In this document: positions 8,864-16,773 of the stretch, piece after piece
Numbering within the stretch: the stretch's first letter is position 1
Layout of the letters: each line of letters starts with the position of its first letter
Origin: Opitutales bacterium
Lineage (GTDB): Bacteria > Verrucomicrobiota > Verrucomicrobiia > Opitutales > UBA953
Length of the DNA: 35,910 nucleotides
Direction of reading: 5' to 3'
Assembly (NCBI GenBank): GCA_024697185.1
Contig: JAILGB010000004.1
Location: 1-35,910 of the forward strand
The notes under the pieces: generated by a model
Told to the model about the DNA's origin: nothing
Seen by the model: only the letters and a program-made list of their open reading frames with translations
Database searches by the model: none
Position numbers and translations under genes: made by a program

Positions 8864-9574
8864 ATGATCTCCTCTCTAAACAAATGCTCACATTCCCGCA
8901 AGCGCGGCTTCAGTCTCGTTGAAGTCCTTCTCGCCCTTGCCGTGCTCGCGATGGCGATCTTGACAATTTTAGGTCTGCTCAACGCCGCATTTGACACCGT
9001 CAGCGAAAACCTCCAGACCTCACAGGCGCTCACGGTTCGCGACACAATGGACCGCGCCCTTCTCACGCCCACGGACATTCTCGACGAAAACGGCGTTCCC
9101 GTCGTCACACAAGCCTCACTCCCCGACACCAAGTTTTCCTATGTTTACGATTGGGTCAAGGACAAGACAGGCAAATCCTGGAACGACGCGGCATTTTTTG
9201 TCGTCTTCTCCCGCCGGCTCAACGAAGAGGAGGACGATGCGCCCCAAATGATTTCTCAAGCGATGTATTGCAGCTCGGCGACCGCAATGCCGGGAAAAGA
9301 CACCCTCGACAATCTCAACCAGGACGGGAACGCCTATCTGGTGCGACTCTTCATCTCGCCCGAGCTCGACGGACAATACATCAATATGGACGAAAACGGA
9401 GAAGTCGCCAATAGCCGTTATTCCATCGGCTCCACCCTGCCTGCAAAGGCCGACCAATACGCCCTTCCCTATTTGCCGATGACGATCGAAATCTATCCCT
9501 TTGCCATCGGGCTCTCAAAACAGGCGGAAGACCAAATCCCGATCTTCTCAAATATGCTCATTCTCGCTCGCTAA
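8864..9574 (+). CDS. GspI-like minor pseudopilin
   Basis: A 236-residue prepilin-like protein. Gly15 precedes FSLVEVLLALAVLAMAILTI, with Glu at +5 and the LVEVLLALAVLA pattern characteristic of GspI/PilV-type minor pseudopilins. The body is longer than classical GspI and has no further motif I recognise. It starts 50 bp after the previous gene and ends 30 bp before the next, which suggests one transcript. No good Shine-Dalgarno site precedes the ATG. A pilin-like subunit of a verrucomicrobial cassette is the alternative. Confidence 0.65.
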   Translation: MISSLNKCSHSRKRGFSLVEVLLALAVLAMAILTILGLLNAAFDTVSENLQTSQALTVRDTMDRALLTPTDILDENGVPVVTQASLPDTKFSYVYDWVKDKTGKSWNDAAFFVVFSRRLNEEEDDAPQMISQAMYCSSATAMPGKDTLDNLNQDGNAYLVRLFISPELDGQYINMDENGEVANSRYSIGSTLPAKADQYALPYLPMTIEIYPFAIGLSKQAEDQIPIFSNMLILAR

Positions 9575-9604
9575 TTTTCCCGTTCCCGCAATAAGCTTGC
9601 AACT

Positions 9605-10648
9605 ATGAAAAATTTTTCTCCATCCCTTGGCAAAAACCGTTCCCGACGGGCTTTCACGCTCGTCGAAATCATGACGGCGACAGCCATTATGCTGATTTTA
9701 ATCATGTTCACGACGCGCATCGCCAGTGACATGTTGAAAGCTTACAGCAACACCATTTCCTCATTGGCGGCAAACGCGGACTCGAGAGCCGTGCTCGATC
9801 CGATTACAGAAGACATGGGAACCCTCTATTTCCCCGAAGACGGCAAATATTGGCTTGAAGTCCGCTACGACGAAAACGACCAGGGAAATTTGACGGGCGA
9901 AGCCCTGCCCTGTGTCTATTTCTTCTCCCAGGCTCGCGACCGCATCCGCCGCATCGTCAACGGCAACAGCACGGAAGAATTGCCGGCAACGATTGCCGCA
10001 ATCGCCTATCGCGTCAAACAAGAGTCTCCGTTCGGAACGACCGTAAGTTCTCCGGAAAATCTCTCCTATATTTTTTATCGCTCGACACTCAACACCCGCG
10101 ACACGCAAGGAATGGCGATGGGATATGTGATCGGCAACCAGACGGCAACAACAGCAGAAACCCGCCTGCCCAGCTTGTTTTGGAAATCTTCCGAGCAAAT
10201 CACAGACCCGACGGACGAACGCAAATACAATGTAAAAAATTGGGCGACGGATTTGCAAAACTACACCTGCGACGGGATTGTCAGCCTCTATTTTTCTTTT
10301 TGGTATGACGACCTCGATGACGGCAAGCGCAAGATCGCGATAATGCGCAATTCCGATCTCGAAACCCAAATGAGACAGTCTTACCCCGACAACGACATTC
10401 GTGTTTTTTCAAAATCGATCGCCATCGCTTCCGACAAAATTATGTTTGACGAGCGCGCCAACAACACGATCAATGCGAGATTGCGCGCCATCGATGTCTC
10501 TGTGACAATTCTCGACCAAGCGGGGCGCGAATTGCTTTCCGCCGAACAGCGTCAGCGCAATTCGGGAAAAATCGACGACGAAAAATTCACACAAATCCTG
10601 CGGGAACACGGAGTCACCTATACTCGCAATATTAAAATAAAGCCCTAA
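9605..10648 (+). CDS. GspJ-like minor pseudopilin
   Basis: A 347-residue protein with leader KNRSRRA, then FTLVEIMTATAIMLILIMFT with Glu at +5. The cleavage residue is Ala16 instead of Gly. After the helix, SSLAANADSRAVLDPITEDM resembles the early part of GspJ/PulJ proteins. It is much longer than classical GspJ (about 200 aa), so the extra C-terminal part may be lineage-specific. It is last of the four pilin-like genes, and the glycosyltransferase gene begins 11 bp later. The Arg-Ser-Arg of the leader is written by a CGTTCCCG word. Confidence 0.62.
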   Translation: MKNFSPSLGKNRSRRAFTLVEIMTATAIMLILIMFTTRIASDMLKAYSNTISSLAANADSRAVLDPITEDMGTLYFPEDGKYWLEVRYDENDQGNLTGEALPCVYFFSQARDRIRRIVNGNSTEELPATIAAIAYRVKQESPFGTTVSSPENLSYIFYRSTLNTRDTQGMAMGYVIGNQTATTAETRLPSLFWKSSEQITDPTDERKYNVKNWATDLQNYTCDGIVSLYFSFWYDDLDDGKRKIAIMRNSDLETQMRQSYPDNDIRVFSKSIAIASDKIMFDERANNTINARLRAIDVSVTILDQAGRELLSAEQRQRNSGKIDDEKFTQILREHGVTYTRNIKIKP

Positions 10649-10659
10649 AGCGACTCGTC

Positions 10660-11388
10660 ATGTCGCTCCCGCGAGCCGAGAAAATCTCTATTGTCATCCC
10701 GTGTTTTAACGAAGCGGAAAATATCAGGCGCTCTTACGACGCCCTAACAAGTCTCGATCTCGAGATTGAAACGATATTTTTTGCCGACGACGGCTCGACC
10801 GATGACAGCGGACAGCGCATCCGGGAACTCCGCGATCCGCGCGTGATCCATCTCGCGTTCCCGCACATCGGCAAAGAGGCGGCGCTCCTGCGCGGCATCA
10901 GGGCAGCTCTCGGCGGGAACGCCGATTATATTGCGACCGCCGACGCCGACGGACAAGATCCGCCGGAACTCTTGCCCGAACTGTTCAGGGCCGTGTCCGA
11001 AGAAGGTTTTGAACTCGCCAACGCACGCTGCCGTTCCCGCGGGAACGCGCCTTTGCCTCGACGGCTGCTCGCAAAAATCGCCTACGCGCTCGCTCCCGCC
11101 ATTTGCAAAATCCGTCTCGTGGACGGAGCGCGCGATTTTAGGCTTATGACAAGAGAGACCGCCCAAAAAATCGCCGGTCTGCCGGAACACGCCCTTTTCC
11201 TCAAAGGACAAATCCAAGCGATGAATTTCAAGACCCGCTGGGTCGAATTCGATTTTATCCCGCGAGCCTCCGGGACGAGCCGATGGTCATTCCTGCAACT
11301 GCTCCGCTACACGCTCAAAGGGGCCGTGTTGACCCGCCGCGCTGTAAAATCCGCTCGATCCAACGGCGATGCGGACCCGAAAAAGTAA
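10660..11388 (+). CDS. Family 2 glycosyltransferase (polyprenyl-phosphate sugar transferase type)
   Basis: A 242-residue GT-A fold enzyme. Landmarks: ISIVIPCFNEAENI at the N-terminus, FADDGSTDDS (nucleotide binding), DADGQDPPE at 95-103 (the metal/donor site), and DGARDFRLMTRE further on. This order is that of dolichyl- or undecaprenyl-phosphate mannose/glucose synthases. It lacks the C-terminal membrane helices found in GtrB/ArnC-type enzymes, so it resembles the short DPM1 form. It may supply a lipid-linked sugar for glycan or protein glycosylation; the acceptor is unknown. It follows the pseudopilins closely, and its last 74 bp overlap the end of mutY on the other strand. Confidence 0.82.
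   Translation: MSLPRAEKISIVIPCFNEAENIRRSYDALTSLDLEIETIFFADDGSTDDSGQRIRELRDPRVIHLAFPHIGKEAALLRGIRAALGGNADYIATADADGQDPPELLPELFRAVSEEGFELANARCRSRGNAPLPRRLLAKIAYALAPAICKIRLVDGARDFRLMTRETAQKIAGLPEHALFLKGQIQAMNFKTRWVEFDFIPRASGTSRWSFLQLLRYTLKGAVLTRRAVKSARSNGDADPKK
11032..11047. repeat. Perfect 16-bp palindrome from two abutting copies of the GGGAACG word
   Basis: CGTTCCCGCGGGAACG lies inside the glycosyltransferase gene and encodes part of Arg-Ser-Arg-Gly-Asn-Ala. It joins one minus-strand and one plus-strand copy sharing GC in the centre. It is in coding sequence and has no T run, so it is not a terminator. Confidence 0.85.
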
Positions 11389-12331
11389 TTTTATCCAAGT
11401 CCGCAACGGGAACGGGAACAATCGTTTCCGGCCATTTTGACGGCGCGGGAACGGCAAAAATAAATTCGCAAATAGACTCCTGCGCGATCGCCCGTTTCCC
11501 CTTGAATAAAAATTTTTCAGGCGGCGGAACTCCCTTGAAAAGTGTTTGCCAGCGCGGCATTTCGTAAAGTTCCCGCAAACGTTTTGACGTTCCCGCCGTG
11601 CGCTCGAGCAAAATTTCCCCATTTTCCGTTTTGGCGAACGCCCGTTGCAATTCAATCTTTTTTATCTCTTTGGCGACAAAACGCGGCAGTCGTTCCAATT
11701 CTTTGAGATGACGCCCTTTGCAAAACTTCGCGACGGGACAAGACGCGCATTTGGGATTGAGCTTTGTGCAAACTGTCGCGCCCAATTCCATCATCGCCTC
11801 ATTGTGCACGCCCGGATTTTTTGCCGATAAAAATTTTTCTGCCGTTCCCGCGAAATGCGCGATTGCCGTTCCCGTGTTTTTAAAAACGGTTTTATCGGCT
11901 GTCACGCGTGCGAGAATGCGGATGACATTGCCGTCGATCACGGGAACGCGCTCGCCTTGGACGATGCTGGCGATTGCCGCCGCCGTGTATTTGCCGACAC
12001 CTTTGAAAGTCTGCCAATCCGCCGCGCACTGCGGGAACGACGGACGTTTGACGATTTCGCACGCCAAACGATGAAGATTGCGGGCACGGGAATAATATCC
12101 GAGCCCTTCCCAAGCGTGCAGGACTTGCGTTTCATCCGCGCGCGCCAAGGCCTCAAAATCCGGCCATCGGGAAACCCAGCGTTCAAAATAAGGAATGACC
12201 GTCGCCACCTGCGTTTGTTGCAGCATAAACTCGGAAACGACCGCAGCATAGACAGAACGGCGTTCCCGCCACGGCATCGCCCGACGATTTTTCAAAAACC
12301 AATCTTGTAAGGCTGACGAAAACGCGGTCAT
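11315..12331 (-). CDS. mutY: A/G-specific adenine DNA glycosylase MutY
   Basis: A 338-residue base excision repair enzyme that removes adenine mispaired with 8-oxoguanine. The N-terminal domain has WRERRSVYAAVVSEFMLQQT with catalytic Glu34, then the helix-hairpin-helix GVGKYTAAAI, and VIDGNVIRIL with catalytic Asp133. The iron-sulfur cluster loop is intact: Cys188, Cys195, Cys198 and Cys204 (C-x6-C-x2-C-x5-C). Residues about 225-338 correspond to the NUDIX-like domain that recognises 8-oxoG. Length is typical. It lies 27 bp downstream of secA on the same strand and overlaps the convergent glycosyltransferase gene by 74 bp. It contains about eight GGGAACG/CGTTCCC words. Confidence 0.94.
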   Translation of the reverse strand: MTAFSSALQDWFLKNRRAMPWRERRSVYAAVVSEFMLQQTQVATVIPYFERWVSRWPDFEALARADETQVLHAWEGLGYYSRARNLHRLACEIVKRPSFPQCAADWQTFKGVGKYTAAAIASIVQGERVPVIDGNVIRILARVTADKTVFKNTGTAIAHFAGTAEKFLSAKNPGVHNEAMMELGATVCTKLNPKCASCPVAKFCKGRHLKELERLPRFVAKEIKKIELQRAFAKTENGEILLERTAGTSKRLRELYEMPRWQTLFKGVPPPEKFLFKGKRAIAQESICEFIFAVPAPSKWPETIVPVPVADLDKITFSGPHRRWIERILQRGGSTRPL

Positions 12332-12358
12332 TGCGGAAAAAATTCTTTTTCCCCGCGC

Positions 12359-15300
12359 CTACTGCGGACGCCCCAAAAGTGTTGCGCCTTCAGCGATCAA
12401 TTCTTTTGCCTTTTTCCATTTGAGCAAATGCTTTTCTCCGTTGGACTCGATGACGACCAAATCGTTGCGACCGATTGTTTCGGGATCGGCGGGAACGAGA
12501 TTTTCGGGAATCGCTGCTGCAGGAACGGGAGACTCGGCGGAATCGACCGGCGCCAGACTGTCACCGCCGAACAAACTTTTGATGGCGGGATTCATTCGCA
12601 CGGCATCAGCCGGCTGGGCGCGGCGGGCGGCATCGGCGGCTTCGCGCAACTTGGCGACATCGAGTTCGATCGGCTGCGGATCGGCCTCACCACGCAGACG
12701 GCGCAAAAGCGTCTGGAAAGCGTCCATACTCGTCGCCACGCGGAACATTCCTTTGCAAACAGCGCTACGGCAACGGCCGATCATCGTGCTAAAACAGGAA
12801 TAAGCCTCGTTTTTATACTCGACAAGCGGATTGCGCTGACCATAACCGCGCAAGCCGATACTCTGGCGCAAATCCGACATTTGGGCGAGGTGGTCCTGCC
12901 AATTGTTATCAATCGCGCGCAAAATAACCTGGCGTTCAATATATTTCAAATGTTCGGAATCCTCGATCCCGTCGCGTTTTTCATAGGCTTCGCGAATACG
13001 CTTGGAAACAAGCTGTTCCGCCTCTTCAACACCGACATTCAAAAGTTCCTCCACTGAAAAATGAATCGGGAACGTGGTATTAAGCCAACGGACAAAATCC
13101 TCAACGGCGACTTTGTTGATTTCGCCTTTGTTGTCCGGCGGAAGCGCCGTTCCCGCCCGGTCTGAAATCTCCTCGTCGCAGAGAGCGAAAAGCAGTTCCC
13201 GCGGGTTGTCCGAACGGAGCGCCTGATTGCGGATTCCGTAAATAATTTCGCGCTGTTTGTTAAACACGTCATCGTATTGCAAAGTGTTTTTGCGATACAT
13301 GAAATGCACGCCTTCGACGCGGCGCTGCGCTGTCTCCACGGAGCGGTTCAACAAGGGATGCTGCAACGGCTGGCCTTCGACAAAAGAATGTTGCAAAACA
13401 CGAGAAATCATACCGGCATTGGTGAAAAGCCGCATAAGATTATCCTCGAGGGAAATCAAGAATTTGGAACGGCCGGGATCGCCCTGACGGGAACAGCGTC
13501 CGCGCAACTGGCGATCGACACGACGGGATTCGTGACGTTCCGTTCCCAAAACAAACAGACCGCCCAATTCGCGAACGCCCTCGCCCAATTTGATGTCGGT
13601 CCCGCGTCCCGCCATATTGGTGGCGATTGTGACTGCGCCTTTCTGTCCGGCGTTGGCGACAATCTCCGCTTCGATTTCGTGATTTTTTGCGTTCAAAACA
13701 TAGTGTTTGATGCCTTCCCGATCGAGGAGTTTCGAAAGGTATTCGCTGGCCTCAACACTCGCCGTTCCCGCGAGCACCGGCTGCCCTCTGCCATGCGCCT
13801 CCTTGATTTCCTTAACCGCTTCGGCATATTTTTCGCGGGCGGTTTTAAAAATCATATCATCCTCATCGATGCGAATACAGGGACGGTTGGTCGGGATCAC
13901 GACGACGCCCAAACGATAAATGTCATAGAACTCGCCCGCTTCGGTTTCTGCCGTTCCCGTCATACCCGCGAGTTTTTCATACATACGAAAATAATTTTGA
14001 ATCGTGATCGTCGCGTAAGTTTTCGTTTCTTTTTCAATCTCCACGCCCTCTTTGGCTTCGATTGCCTGATGCAGACCTTCCGACCAACGGCGTCCCGGCA
14101 TGATGCGGCCGGTATTTTCGTCAACAATCATCACCTTGCCGTCTTTGACGACGTATTGGACGTCTTTTTCAAAAAGCGCATAGGCTCGCAAAAGTTGGGA
14201 AATACAATGAATCGTTTCGCTAATGGCGACAAAATCATTTTCCGCATCCGCCTTCATCTGGGCGCGCGCCTCGGCGTCGAGATCTGTGCGACCGTCGATT
14301 TCGATAAATTTTGACGGCAAATCCGGCAGAACGAACGCATCCGGATTGTCCGGGCGCAAGGTGTCGCGTCCGCGCTGGGTCAAATCGCTCTCACGACGTT
14401 TTTCGTCGATGGCGTAATAAAGTCCTTCTTTGATTTCAAAACGTTTTTGACGATTGAAGGCGTTCATCATCTCCGCGTCGAACATGTCGAGAGCCTTGCG
14501 CCAATGACCGTTTTCCATCATTTTTAAAAAGCGCTTGTTGCGCGGCGCTCCGAGCTTCACTTGCAAAAGCGGCACCATCGCCTCCTGTTCCTCGCGACTG
14601 CCGGGCTTGGCTGTTTTCAAAATGTTTTGCGCCTTGTCGATCAGCGATTCGCAAAGTTTGTGCTGGCTCGCCACCAAAGCCTCTATACCGGGCTTGAATT
14701 GGTCAAAGGGCATCTCGCGATCTTCGTTGACAGGACCGGAAATAATCAGCGGGGTGCGCGCCTCGTCGATCAAAATCGAGTCGATTTCGTCAACAATGCA
14801 ATAATAATGGTCCGCCTGAACCTGGTTTTCCCGCGTTGTCGCCATACCGTTGTCGCGCAGATAGTCAAAACCGAATTCCGACGCTGTGCCGTAAGTGATA
14901 TTGCAAGCATAAGCCTCCCGACGTTCTGCCGGAGACATCGAGTTTTGAATACAACCGACCGTCAAACCGAGAAATTTGTAAAGATGCCCCATCCACTCGG
15001 AGTCGCGCCGCGCCAAATAATCGTTAACTGTCACCAATTGGCAGTTGCGTCCCGTCAATGCGTTCAAATAAAGCGGGAGAGTCGCCACGAGCGTTTTTCC
15101 CTCACCGGTCGCCATCTCCGCGATCTGATTGTTGTGCAAAGCAATCCCGCCGATCAGCTGCACGTCAAAATGCACCATATCCCAGGTCAATTCGTGATCG
15201 CAAACGGTCACTTTGCTCCCGCAAAGACGCCGCGCCGCATTTTTGACCACCGCGAACGCCTCCGGCAAAATCGAATCCAAGGTCGCACCCTCTTTTATGC

Positions 15301-15460
15301 GCGCCATAAATTCCGCCGTCTTCGCTTGCAGCTGCTCGTCCGTCAACGACTGGTAAGAGAGTTCAAACTGATTGATTTTTTTGATAATCGGTTTGCACTT
15401 TTTGACAAACTTGCGGGAACGGCGTCCGGCAAAAATTTTAAGAATGGAGAAGAAGCCCAT
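12359..15460 (-). CDS. secA: Preprotein translocase ATPase SecA
   Basis: A 1033-residue motor ATPase that drives proteins through SecYEG. Walker A is ATGEGKT at 117-123, the DEAD-like motif is DEID at 224-227 within VDEIDSILIDEARTPLI, followed by preprotein cross-linking and second nucleotide-binding domains (NMAGRGTDIKLGEGV, GRCSRQGDPGRSKF) and the helical scaffold. It is longer than E. coli SecA (901 aa), with extra sequence around residues 245-340. The C-terminus lacks the cysteine-rich zinc motif of proteobacterial SecA; instead IGRNDLVVIESNG is followed by LKWKKAKELIAEG, a tail I associate with some Bacteroidetes and Verrucomicrobia. It lies between tgt and mutY on the same strand. Confidence 0.97.
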   Translation of the reverse strand: MGFFSILKIFAGRRSRKFVKKCKPIIKKINQFELSYQSLTDEQLQAKTAEFMARIKEGATLDSILPEAFAVVKNAARRLCGSKVTVCDHELTWDMVHFDVQLIGGIALHNNQIAEMATGEGKTLVATLPLYLNALTGRNCQLVTVNDYLARRDSEWMGHLYKFLGLTVGCIQNSMSPAERREAYACNITYGTASEFGFDYLRDNGMATTRENQVQADHYYCIVDEIDSILIDEARTPLIISGPVNEDREMPFDQFKPGIEALVASQHKLCESLIDKAQNILKTAKPGSREEQEAMVPLLQVKLGAPRNKRFLKMMENGHWRKALDMFDAEMMNAFNRQKRFEIKEGLYYAIDEKRRESDLTQRGRDTLRPDNPDAFVLPDLPSKFIEIDGRTDLDAEARAQMKADAENDFVAISETIHCISQLLRAYALFEKDVQYVVKDGKVMIVDENTGRIMPGRRWSEGLHQAIEAKEGVEIEKETKTYATITIQNYFRMYEKLAGMTGTAETEAGEFYDIYRLGVVVIPTNRPCIRIDEDDMIFKTAREKYAEAVKEIKEAHGRGQPVLAGTASVEASEYLSKLLDREGIKHYVLNAKNHEIEAEIVANAGQKGAVTIATNMAGRGTDIKLGEGVRELGGLFVLGTERHESRRVDRQLRGRCSRQGDPGRSKFLISLEDNLMRLFTNAGMISRVLQHSFVEGQPLQHPLLNRSVETAQRRVEGVHFMYRKNTLQYDDVFNKQREIIYGIRNQALRSDNPRELLFALCDEEISDRAGTALPPDNKGEINKVAVEDFVRWLNTTFPIHFSVEELLNVGVEEAEQLVSKRIREAYEKRDGIEDSEHLKYIERQVILRAIDNNWQDHLAQMSDLRQSIGLRGYGQRNPLVEYKNEAYSCFSTMIGRCRSAVCKGMFRVATSMDAFQTLLRRLRGEADPQPIELDVAKLREAADAARRAQPADAVRMNPAIKSLFGGDSLAPVDSAESPVPAAAIPENLVPADPETIGRNDLVVIESNGEKHLLKWKKAKELIAEGATLLGRPQ

Positions 15461-15573
15461 AATTTTTATTGCAAATGAAAAAGGGAGCGCTTAAAACGCA
15501 GAAAATTCTTAATATATTAGTTTACTATTATCCTACAAAATATCGGCTCGGGCAAATACATTTACAAGGCGAA

Positions 15574-15603
15574 ACTCGCGAAAACAAAAGCGTTCCCGCG
15601 AGT
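15574..15603 (-). terminator. Weak inverted repeat between tgt and secA
   Basis: ACTCGCG (15574-15580) and CGCGAGT (15597-15603) can form a 7-bp stem with a 16-base loop that contains one CGTTCCC word. It lies 25 bp beyond the tgt stop and has no strong T run, so termination is doubtful. The rest of this 167-bp gap is AT-rich and may hold the secA promoter. Confidence 0.25.
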
Positions 15604-15627
15604 CTTCAGCTTAAAATCCTGCCGGCA

Positions 15628-16767
15628 TCACCGTTTGCCGGAACCGCTCTCGTAACGTTCGCACCACTCCTTGCTCCATGAGGAATAATCGCCCGCCAAA
15701 ATGTGTTCCCTCGCCTGACGCATCAGATCCTGGAAAAAATGAATATTATGGAGGCTCAAAAGGGTCGCGCTCAAAATCTCGCCGGAAACAAAAAGATGTC
15801 GCAAATACGCCCGCGTAAATGTCCGGCAGGTATAGTTGTCGAGACCTTCGACAAGCGGACGGCGGTCGAGCTTGAATCTTTCGTTTTTAATATTGATAGT
15901 CCCAAACGGCGTAAAGGCTGTCCCGTGACGCGCCAAACGCGTCGGCATCACACAGTCGAACATGTCCGCGCCCAAGGCAATCATTTTTAACAGCTGCGGC
16001 GGCGTTCCCACGCCCATCACATAACGCGGTTTCTCTTCAGGCAGATACGGCGTTGCCGCCGCCACCTGCTGCAACATTTCAGGCTCGGGCTCTCCCACAG
16101 AAACGCCGCCGATTGCGTAGCCCGGGAAATCCATCGCGCTGAGTTTTTCGGCGCATTCCCGCCTCAAATCGGCATAAACCCCGCCTTGGACGATCCCGAA
16201 AACATGATGGCCGGACTCGATAAAGCCGTTCCCGCGCGCCTCGTCGATAAATTCACCCGCCCACCTCAATGTCGTTTCGTCGGCATCGGCAACCTCCTTT
16301 TTGCCGCACGGGAACGGCGGACAAATATCGAGCACCATCGCGATATCCGTGTTCAAATTCATCTGAATCTGCAAACAGGATTTTGGCGTAAGCGTGATGC
16401 GCGAGCCGTCGAGATGGGAGGCAAAAGAAATGCCCTCACGGGTGATTTTTCGCAATTTTGCGAGAGAAAAAACCTGAAAACCGCCGCTGTCCGTGAGGAT
16501 CGGTTTGTGCCACTGCATAAACTCATGCAGCCCGCCCAAATCGCGAACGACTTCGGATGTCGGTCTCAGATTCAAATGGTAAGTGTTCCCGAGAATGATT
16601 TGCGCACCCGTTTCTTCGACTTGTTGCGGTGTAAGGGATTTGACGGACGCAACGGTTCCCACCGGCATAAAAACTGGAGTTTTGATCGTGCCGTGCAGTG
16701 TTTTGAGTTCCCCGCAGCGCGCCATGCTGACGGGATCTTTTTTTAAGAGTGAAAAATGTGAGGGCAT
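15628..16767 (-). CDS. tgt: Queuine/preQ1 tRNA-guanine transglycosylase Tgt with altered zinc site
   Basis: A 379-residue enzyme that exchanges guanine 34 for preQ1 in tRNAs with GUN anticodons. The TIM-barrel residues are present: Asp93 in LTDSGGFQVF, and the nucleophile Asp271 in FDCVMPTRLARHG. The structural zinc site (three Cys and one His in E. coli) is only half kept: the two positions equivalent to the CxC pair are Leu309 and Asn311, whereas Cys314 (YTC) and His340 (LHN) remain. The surrounding sequence NYTCRTFTRAYLRHL aligns clearly, so this is substitution and not misalignment. Loss of these ligands is, as far as I recall, also seen in Bacteroidetes Tgt. The start lies 6 bp after the recN stop. 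Confidence 0.95.
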   Translation of the reverse strand: MPSHFSLLKKDPVSMARCGELKTLHGTIKTPVFMPVGTVASVKSLTPQQVEETGAQIILGNTYHLNLRPTSEVVRDLGGLHEFMQWHKPILTDSGGFQVFSLAKLRKITREGISFASHLDGSRITLTPKSCLQIQMNLNTDIAMVLDICPPFPCGKKEVADADETTLRWAGEFIDEARGNGFIESGHHVFGIVQGGVYADLRRECAEKLSAMDFPGYAIGGVSVGEPEPEMLQQVAAATPYLPEEKPRYVMGVGTPPQLLKMIALGADMFDCVMPTRLARHGTAFTPFGTINIKNERFKLDRRPLVEGLDNYTCRTFTRAYLRHLFVSGEILSATLLSLHNIHFFQDLMRQAREHILAGDYSSWSKEWCERYESGSGKR

Positions 16768-16773
16768 CGTTTG

